DNA from: Serripes groenlandicus
Taxonomy: Eukaryota; Mollusca; Bivalvia; Cardiida; Cardiidae
NCBI GenBank assembly: GCA_031761405.1
Contig: JASEVX010000037.1
Span: forward strand, 682,001-746,000
Direction: 5' to 3'
DNA length: 64,000 nucleotides
Of the stretch, positions 56,565-64,000 are shown piece after piece. The notes under the pieces are model-generated. The model saw only the letters and a list, made by a program, of their open reading frames with translations, ran no database searches and was not told where the DNA came from. A program made the position numbers and the translations under genes. Every line of letters begins with the position of its first letter. Positions within the stretch are counted from its first letter, which is position 1.

Positions 56565-56815
56565 TGTGTCAACCACCTCGGTGATGTAGTCGTAGATCGT
56601 CCGCTTCAAGTTCGGGAGGTCGCGGGTTCGATCCCCGGTCGGGTCAGACAAATGAACTTAAAAATTGGTATAAATTGCTGTCCTTCTTGGTGCTCAGGAT
56701 TTAAGGATTAGCATTACGACTGACTGGCTGGTGTCATAATAGGTGGAGCAGTAGAACTGGTAACGCCGTGATAAAACTGAATAATTGTTGAAAGCGGCGT
56801 TAAACACCAAACAAT
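56565..56815 (+). mobile_element. tRNA-derived SINE, fourth head type
   Basis: The head has ACCTCGGTGATGTAGTCGTA and CGCGGGTTCGATCCCCGG. The tail is TTGAAAGCGGCGTTAAACAC. It sits immediately downstream of the Rh stop, in antisense. Confidence 0.82.
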
Positions 56816-56850
56816 CAATGAAGCCTAATCGCGGCTCATATAGTTTTCAC

Positions 56851-57002
56851 TCACTCATGATCATCGTTACCAGTATCATTCATCTCTGACACATGTGCTG
56901 CGTTGTATGGATAACCCTGGTCCTCTACTATAAAGAACATGTCGTCATCGAATTGTTTCGAGCCTTGAACGTTATCTAAACATGGCATTCGGAGAAGGAA
57001 CC
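56851..57002 (-). CDS. Rh: Rh terminal exon: cytoplasmic tail and stop
   Basis: The exon is 152 nt: two bases complete Gly, then [10 protein letters not shown] and an acidic tail with FDDDMFF, ending NDDHE and TGA at 56853-56851. The acceptor is TCTATTTCACAG. The tail length and FDD motif fit the family. Confidence 0.92.
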
Positions 57003-60000
57003 CTGTGAAATAGAAACACAAGAATTTATCAATTACGAAAAATGTATTATTAATCAAACTATCTATATCTACGTTATCTTTCGACAGTTAATATATTTAT
57101 TGACTACAATAAATTGATTAATTGACTGCAAACACATGATTAATTGGCAACAATAAATTGAATAATTGACTTCATTAAATTGATTAATTGACTACAATAT
57201 ATTGACAGACAAACTGCGGTACCTGCAATAATTGACTACAAAATATTCATTGAGAGATTACCCTGAAATTTACTGCTTGACTACAAAAAAAATGTATTCA
57301 ATAATTGACTCCGCTATATTCATTGAGAGACTTCCATAAATTCCTTATTTGACTACATACTATTTATTGAGAGACTTCCATAAATTCCTTAATTGACTAC
57401 ATAATATTCATTGAGAGACTTCCATAAATTCCTTAATTGACTACATAATATTCATTGAGAGACATCAATAAATTACTTTATTGACTACATAACATTCATT
57501 GAGAGACTTCAATAAATTCCTTAATTGACTACATACTATTAATTGAGAGACTTGAGAGACTTCAATTAATTCCTTAATTGACTACATAATATTCATTGAG
57601 AGACTTCAATTAATTCCTTAATTGACTTACCTAATATTCATTGAGAGACATCAATAAATTACTTAATTGACTACATAATATTCATTGAGAGACTTGAGAG
57701 ACTTCAATTAATTCCTTAATTGACTACATAATATTCATTGAGAGACTTGAGAGACTTCAATTAATTCCTTAATTGACTACATAATATTCATTGAGAGACT
57801 TCAATTAATTCCTTAATTGACTACAGTATATTCATTGAGAGACTACATAACAGTTAATAGTTGCCTACACTGCTATAGTATATTCATGGTGAGACTATAA
57901 ATAATTGATTAAATAACTACAATAAATTCAATAGTTGCATATAATACATATAATACTTGACATTGTATTGACAGACTGCAGTAATTTAGACTTATACTTC
58001 CATAAAAAAAAAATATACTGACATCAATGAAGTCATTTTAAAATTCTATGAAAACCGACATTAACCGCTTGTGCATCCATGTTAAAAGATCGAAACGAAT
58101 TATGCTTTACCTACGTTTTCTGAAATCTTATTTAACTAATAAGTGAACATTGCAAAATCAGATTAGACTGCACGGATGCGCCGACTGATCTGGGTCTACA
58201 CTGGTCGCAACTGCCTAACGGTTGGTTTTCGTTGAGCGCGGCTACAACGGTCTACATTTTATTATTTTATTATCATTAAACACGATTACCTGTGGCAAGC
58301 CCTCCAACAATGGCAACTAGTATGGTGACCAACAGGCCCAGCATCTGGTAGCCTGCCTGGGTCACGCTTGATCGCCCGATACTCGGGACTATAACCGAGG
58401 CGTTACTCTGTGCTGTGATAAACTCCGTGGAATTCTCCATGGGGACCATTAATGGGAAGATTTCGTACAGACTGAAATAGAACAGAGTCTCATTCAAACA
58501 TTCTACTCTAGGACAAATCTGCAGCAGACGACTTTGAAATAAACTATATATCAGGCAAAAATATGGAAAACCTCTATTGATAAAAGATTAATATTAAATA
58601 GAGTTGAAAATATTCTGGTAAAAGTAGAAATTGCTAATTATAAGCATTTTTTCCCCACACTGTTTTCATAAAACGTCTACTTCAAAACGTGTGAAAAAGG
58701 CTATTGCTGCAAATCCGCGTTGGGCGAACATAACGGTGCATACGTACATGATGTATGGGCGGTGAGTGAAGGCTTTGTGAAAACCGTACGGCTGTAAGTA
58801 CTCGCCTGGGCCTCAACGTTTGTAAGTACTCGCCTGGCCCCCAATGTCTGTAAGTACTCGCCTCGGCCTCAACGTCTGTAAGTACTCGCCTGGGTCTCAA
58901 CGTCTGTAAGTACTCGCCTGGGTCTCAACGTCTGTAAGTACTCGCCTGGGTCTCAACGTCTGTAAGTACTCGCCTGGGCCTCAACGTCTGTAAGTACTCG
59001 CCTGGGCCTCAACGTCTGTAAGTACTCGCCTGGGTCTCAACGTCTGTAAGTACTCGCCTGGGCCTCAACGTCTGTAAGTACTCGCCTGGGCCTCAACGTC
59101 TGTAAGTACTCGCCTGGGTCTCGACGTCTGTAAGTACTCGCCTGGGTCTCAACGTCTGTAAGTACTCGTCTGGGCCTCAACGTCTGTAAGTACTCGCCTG
59201 GGCCTCAACGTCTGTAAGTATTCGCCTGGGCCTCAACGTCTGTAAGTACTCGCCTGGGTCTCAACGTCTGTAAGTACTCGCCTGGGCCTCAACGTATGTA
59301 AGTACTCGCCTGGGTCTCAACGTCTGTAAGTACTCGCCTGGGTCTCAACGTCTGTAAGTACTACTCGCCTGGGCCTCAACGTCTGTAAGTACTCGCCTGG
59401 GCCTCAACGTCTGTAAGTACTCGCCTGGGCCTCAACGTCTGTAAGTACTCGCCTCGGCCTCAACGTCTGTAAGTACTCGCCTGGGTCTCAACGTCTGTAA
59501 GTACTCGCCTGGGTCTCAACGTCTGTAAGTACTCGCCTGGGCCTCAACGTCTGTAAGTACTCGCCTGGGCCTCAACGTCTGTAAGTACTCGCCTGGGTCT
59601 CGACGTCTGTAAGTACTCGCCTGGGTCTCAACGTCTGTAAGTACTCGTCTGGGCCCCAACGTCTGTAAGTACTCGCCTGGGCCTCAACGTCTGTAAGTAC
59701 TCGCCTGGGCCTCAACGTCTGTAAGTACTCGCCTGGGTCTCAACGTCTGTAAGTACTCGCCTGGGTCTCAACGTTTGTAAGTACCCGCCTGGGCCTCATC
59801 GTCTGTAAGTACTCGTCTGGGCCTCAACGTCTGTAAGTACTCGCCTGGGCCTCAACGTCTGTAAGTACTCGCCTGGGCCTCAACGTCTGTAAGTACTCGC
59901 CTGGGTCTCAACGTCTGTAAGTACTCGCCTGGGTCTCAACGTTTGTAAGTATCCGCCTGGGCCTCATCGTCTGTAAGTACTCGCCTGGGTCTCAACGTCT

Positions 60001-62950
60001 CAGGCAAGTACTCGCCTGGGCCTCAACGTCTGTAAGTACTCGCCTGGGCCTCAACATTCGCACTTGTATACCCCGGACATGATATTCTGGCAGATCGATT
60101 GTTGATCAACAAATTACTTGTTTAAGTACTCTACTCTTACGATTTACAAACAACTTACTGACGACAATACCAATCTCCCACAAACGACACACATGTGCTA
60201 AAGCCTCAGTCGAAAGGGATGAACAATTACTTCATGCAAACTTAATGTGTTATATCGACATTTTAGTATTTTGAGAAAACCCGCTTCTACAAATAACAGA
60301 CTTTAATGTGCTATGTTAAGAACATTACGGTGTGTTATTTAAAAAAAAGGCTATTATTATTTCCACGCGGCGTCAGTATGGGATAGGTTTTAATTTTGTA
60401 CCGTGGGGTGACGTAATTGAAAAGGGAGCAACCAACATTATTATTGTTAAGAAAAACACGATTATATGTTTAAAAAAACCAACAACCTTTATGAATAAAT
60501 AAATTGTATAAAATGATTTTAGAAACAGCAAGATACAAAATACGTATATATATGTCTTCTACCGTTATTACAAAACTTTAGACACATGTAATGGGTATTT
60601 AATAACATTCCTAGGCTACGCATTTTTTACAGTTTGGTTAACGACCCCATTCATCAAAGCTCAGAAAAAAGTTACTGGCGCTGTTTTTGCCTATTTTCAA
60701 TATTGAGATTTGTAAATAAATGGGTAATCTTTAAAAATTCAATGATGATTAATTTAATTACGACATATTACAGTTTAATTCTAGAAACTGTTAAAACAAC
60801 GTTAACCCAACTATGCAATAGGCATGGCCGTAACGTGACCTGTTCTATTATTTGTAAATGCAGCATGTCATCGCTTGGCGATTTTGGTCATCCTTATTTA
60901 ATAGACGACAAGGTGTCATCGGTTCCCATAGAGTAATTAAGTTGTCTCTGCTTCTTTCCGTTATGAAAACTTCGCTGTTCTAACGATTTCATCCGATTTT
61001 TAAAATTCATTGGATTCGCACCCGGTTTTTCATGTTTCGTTCGAGATGATCGATTCGTACCAACTGGTTTTCGCTCTTTGCTCTTTGGGAACTGACTTGA
61101 CCATTTTGTTTATTTTTCAGTTTTCTTCTGGCATGTTCAAAACGATTACACTGACATGACAAACAAACATGATCTTTAATTTACTTAGTATTTTTTGTTT
61201 ATATACTCCCGTTTTGCTATCATACTTCTGTTAAACTGGAAGGAGAATAGACATCCCCCTCTCCTCCCAAAGCTTGTGTCACACTTAACTTATAACTAGA
61301 GGCAATAAACCTTAATATATGCTAATATTTAAGCACCTATGTTTTTTTTATATCTAATTGATCTAGTTAGAGGATTTAAAACAGTTTATTGGTAAAAAAA
61401 CCTTGAGAAACCTCAGCTTGTATGACACATTATAGTTGCAGTGAATGTTAAGCAAACAGTAAACCAAATGGTTTCAGGACTTAAATTGTCATTTCACGAC
61501 TAAACTTCACATCCTGAATATCACATAGATCGTAGCATATACAACGTTTAATCCCTACGTCAATATTGTCCCTTTCGGTTCTTGGTAACCTTTTTTTTTT
61601 ATATAGGCTATGGTAGCCAGGTGAGCAATAAAGGCACATATTGGCCTTCTTGTTTAAAATAAAGGGACATTTGGCCTTCTTGTTCGAAATATTTACGTCC
61701 TGTCTGTTTGCACAGGTTATTTAAATGTATTGAACTGCATCTGCTTCCTTTAAGTCATGCTTTGCATCAAAATTCTTCTTGTAAACCTTTTACATAAATG
61801 AAAATCAAAACGTCTGTGAACACTCAGACTTTTTATAACATCAGGGTATATTACACGCATTTCAAACATGTTAATTACCTTTCTCCCCAAGTGCCAGCAG
61901 AGGCCGTGGCGGCAACTATAGCACCAATAATTCCCGCCAAAATACCTGGCATACCATGTAGATTGTTGACGCCACAAGTGTCGTGAATCCTTAGTTTGTT
62001 TGATAGGAACGGCTGGAAATGTAAATCAGTTAATTTTTATTGCTCTTTGGAAACTTTTAAACGTGAAATATTGCTAATACGAAAGGAAGCACACGTATCT
62101 TGTATTTAAATAGTCAAAAACTGTACTTCTTGGAGAATAAACAACATCTGAGATGTCCCGCGAGAAAACCAACATTATGGCCTCTGTGAAATGTATCGAC
62201 CCAGTAGTCCGTGCAGACTGATTCGGGCCGTCACATTGCGTCCCGGGGGGATAGAGGTATGGAGTAATGATTCTTGAAACAGAAAATCTACAGGAGGCGA
62301 AAAGTGTTTATCCGAATAAGCCTGCGTGACATGCCTAGGCTGATCTGGGTCGATACATTACGCAGAGGCCATAATGTTGTTTTTTTCGCGAGACGGCTCA
62401 TCTTATCTCGACGGTTGGCTTTCCAAATAGTATAGGGCGAGCCGCTACAGCTCAGTCGGTAATCCGGGTCGTGTCTTCGAAGCTCGACTCTGTCATTTAT
62501 TATAGCGGATGATTGACGAATATGACACGGAGACAACTTTATTTATTTATATATTACTACGATTTATTGTTCGACAATAAACTATGTAGTTAACGTCAAC
62601 AACATATTGTCTATTGTCTTTATCTTTATATATTAAATGGTTTGAGAATAATGGTATCTCATTTGAATATTCTTGATAAATCACAGACACTTCCATTTAA
62701 ATGGACCATGGTGACCAAACACTTTTTGTACAACCCTTTAATCCAGTTCACTAGATTAAACGACAAAGCCGGGATAAATGCAATGGTATATTACAACACC
62801 AGCCTCACTTACCGTGATATACTGGTACCCGACTACTGACAGCGCTCCGGCAATACATCCCACCAACAAAGCGCCCCATGGTTGGATTGGCATGTTGGCA
62901 CTGGTACCCATGGCTACACCTCCAGCGAGTGTGGCGTTCTGTATGTGGAC
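56851..62950 (-). CDS. Rh: Rh-type ammonium transporter, last four exons (5' part beyond window)
   Basis: This is a Rhesus-family (SLC42) ammonia channel, a multi-pass plasma-membrane protein that conducts NH3 or ammonium. Exons in transcript order on the - strand: 62950-62813, 62012-61879, 58471-58290, 57002-56851. Junctions are GT-AG, phases match, and 201 residues are recovered. The signature [16 protein letters not shown] is followed by [18 protein letters not shown], whose histidine corresponds to the second pore histidine of Rh/Amt proteins. A final membrane segment ([20 protein letters not shown]) leads to a cytoplasmic acidic tail with FDDD. The first eight or so membrane segments and the first pore histidine lie beyond 64000. 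Subtype is not resolved; it resembles RhB/RhC proteins more than erythroid RhD/CE, in which this histidine is lost. Confidence 0.93.
57060..57990. repeat. ~44-60-bp tandem array in last Rh intron
   Basis: About 16 units combine TTCATTGAGAGACTTCAATA and TTCCTTAATTGACTACATAA; some units have a doubled GAGAGACTT. Confidence 0.88.
58290..58471 (-). CDS. Rh: Rh exon: last extracellular loop and last membrane segment
   Basis: The exon is 182 nt (1 + 60 codons + 1). The acceptor is TTCTATTTCAG and the donor is GTAATC. It contains two N-glycosylation sequons (NST, NAS) in the loop, then [20 protein letters not shown]. The split first codon completes Ser after WGE from the previous exon. Confidence 0.93.
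58500..58700. mobile_element. Decayed TTAA MITE in Rh intron
   Basis: CAAATCTGCAGCAGACGAC and AGTAGAAATTGCTAATTATA are recognisable; the right end is lost. Confidence 0.55.
58792..60056. repeat. 28-bp minisatellite, ~45 units, in Rh intron
   Basis: The unit is CTGTAAGTACTCGCCTGGGY CTCAACGT on the + strand. Variation is mostly C/T at one site. The + strand unit holds a perfect GTAAGT; the Rh sense strand instead reads TACTTACAGACG, which resembles a weak acceptor. Confidence 0.95.
60057..61878. other. Rh intron, no clear element
   Basis: Two short Helentron-like ends (GGCCTTCTTGTTT) lie near 61640-61685. Nothing else is recognised. Confidence 0.45.
61879..62012 (-). CDS. Rh: Rh exon: [18 protein letters not shown] pore block
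   Basis: The exon is 134 nt: 44 codons plus two bases. The acceptor is TACATTTCCAG and the donor is GTAATT. The conserved histidine in NNLHGMPG is intact, as expected of a functional channel, and a membrane segment ([17 protein letters not shown]) follows. Confidence 0.94.
62149..62404. mobile_element. Foldback MITE (ATGAGCCGT family) in Rh intron
   Basis: GAGATGTCCCGCGAGAAAAC to TTTTTCGCGAGACGGCTCAT with shared internal CAGGAGGCGAAAAGTG. A tRNA-like scrap (CTACAGCTCAGTCGGTAATC) lies just after, at 62446. Confidence 0.9.
62813..62950 (-). CDS. Rh: Rh exon: [16 protein letters not shown] block
   Basis: The exon is 138 nt, 46 codons, phase 0 at both ends. The acceptor (transcript sense) is ATTTCCACAG and the donor is GTAAGT. 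It encodes [20 protein letters not shown], then a membrane segment ([20 protein letters not shown]). Confidence 0.94.
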
Positions 62951-63059
62951 CTGTGGAAATATATTCAATCATTGAAACACATGTTTAGATTAAAAGCAGC
63001 AGCAAAAGCATTCAATGCAATTTATAGGGAACTCCCTCAATAACCATTCTTGACCAATT

Positions 63060-63240
63060 TAAACCTTAATTATCGCGACCTTGTAGAAGACGAGTTTGGA
63101 AAATGTCGTGAACAAAGTAACAATTATTCAAAATACCCATATCTTTCCCCTACAATGTTTCCAACATAATTATACCTACAATGTCCAGTTATGGTATTGT
63201 CATCAGTTTAATTCGAAGTAGACGACTTAAGAGACGCTGT
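63060..63240. mobile_element. Possible decayed MITE
   Basis: Only TAGAAGACGAGTTTGG and GAAGTAGACGACTTAAGAG resemble the TTAA family. Confidence 0.3.
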
Positions 63241-63502
63241 TGTAAGTCTTAGTGGTTTTAATGCCAGCAATAAACGCAAAATGTCAGAGGATTTGTCATG
63301 AAAAGGCAGTCTTGTTTGCTAGGGTTTTTTGTTATCGTTTCTCTCCCTACATTGTCTCTCTCATAAACCAACCTAGCCCCGTGTTGTGTGTACTCAAAAT
63401 AAATGAGTCGAATATTTTGAGTACCTACAACATAGGGTCTCAATTAGATGAATTATTGTGTGTGCCTGTAACATAATATTAAGAGTCAAACTCCATCACA
63501 AT

Positions 63503-63640
63503 TCGAGGGCTTGGTGTGAAACGGGTGTAACTAAAATTTGTATTTTTGTACCAATGTTAATAACCTCGCCATAAAGTCTTTATAAGCGTTAAATCATTTT
63601 CCTTGGTAACAATGAAAATTTAGGTGCCATTGCTCAGGGG
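63503..63640 (+). mobile_element. Truncated TCGAGGG foldback MITE
   Basis: The left half (TCGAGGGCTTGGTGTGAAAC to GGTGCCATTGCTC) is present. It breaks off at a short G run and is followed by another repeat. Confidence 0.8.
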
Positions 63641-63649
63641 GTTGTGTGG

Positions 63650-64000
63650 TGTCATGTATTATGCAAGAATGAATTCACCCCGCGAAGATGGTTACCGTCA
63701 TTTTGGTTGTGAAGGCTTGTCTAGCGATATGGTCACGTGTTTTATTGATTCCCCAGCATTATTTAAAGTAACATTGGCATGTAAATCCACAAGTTTTATC
63801 CATCAGTTGTCACACATTCTTAACGTTTTACAGGTAAAACATCCTCAAGTATTGAAATACAATGGGGGGGGGGGGGGGGGGGGGGGGTCATGTATTATGC
63901 AAGAATTAATTCAACCCGCGAAGATGGTTACCGTCATTTTGAACACCATCGGGCTGGGCGAAAACTTTTTTTTCACAAACTCTACTTAAACTTTCAAACA
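63650..64000. repeat. Unnamed repeat with poly-G junctions
   Basis: TCATGTATTATGCAAGAAT and GCGAAGATGGTTACCGTCAT occur at 63652 and again at 63888, each preceded by a G tract, and once in reverse near 50340-50375. Confidence 0.65.

Noticed and set aside
58792..60056. CRISPR-like array
   Set aside because: The 28-bp units are directly adjacent with no spacers, and the setting is a eukaryotic intron.
62778..62975. + strand frames over the Rh exons (also 61798-61986)
   Set aside because: They are complements of Rh exons with correct splice sites on the - strand.

Overview
The window looks like nuclear genomic DNA of a bivalve mollusc, probably a heterodont clam or dreissenid. The genes are split into short exons with GT-AG introns, the background is AT-rich, and the window is crowded with small non-autonomous transposons, tRNA-derived SINEs and minisatellites of a type I associate with bivalve genomes. 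No bacterial-style gene, operon or CRISPR array is present. The species call is inference; the gene calls rest on reading protein sequence across splice junctions.

Two real protein-coding genes are visible, both cut by the window edges. The first is a phosphate-activated glutaminase (GLS type) on the + strand. Ten consecutive 3' exons lie between 13296 and 38223, every junction keeps phase, and together they give 389 residues: most of the catalytic domain, the ankyrin repeats and the stop codon. The 5' exons were not found in 1-13295. The second is a Rhesus-type ammonium transporter on the - strand. Its four last exons lie between 62950 and 56851 and give 201 residues, including the pore histidine in an HGMPG motif; the rest lies beyond 64000. 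The genes are tail to tail, about 18.6 kb apart. One makes ammonium from glutamine and the other moves ammonia across membranes, so the neighbourhood is functionally suggestive.

Layout: 1-13295 is repeat-rich DNA upstream of the first visible GLS exon. It holds a 1.8 kb pogo-like element inserted in a tandem array, a 21-unit array with higher-order structure, and a 161-bp array. 13296-38223 is GLS; its introns carry TTAA-flanked MITEs, Helentron-like elements, SINEs and a roughly 115-copy 31-bp minisatellite. 38224-56850 is intergenic, with a broken LINE fragment, a minisatellite made of tRNA A-box units, MITEs, SINEs, a 4 x 218-bp tandem repeat, a 72-bp satellite and one unassigned exon-like sequence. 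56851-62950 is the Rh gene, whose introns hold a roughly 44-bp array and a 45-copy 28-bp minisatellite. 62951-64000 is repeat-rich intron or edge sequence.

The most abundant mobile family is a roughly 230-bp MITE bounded by TTAA and CCCTTTCCC-type inverted ends, with at least 13 well-kept copies and many decayed ones. It looks piggyBac-like. Two copies in opposite orientation flank GLS exon 5. Exon numbers here are local (1-10 for GLS) because the true first exons are not in view.
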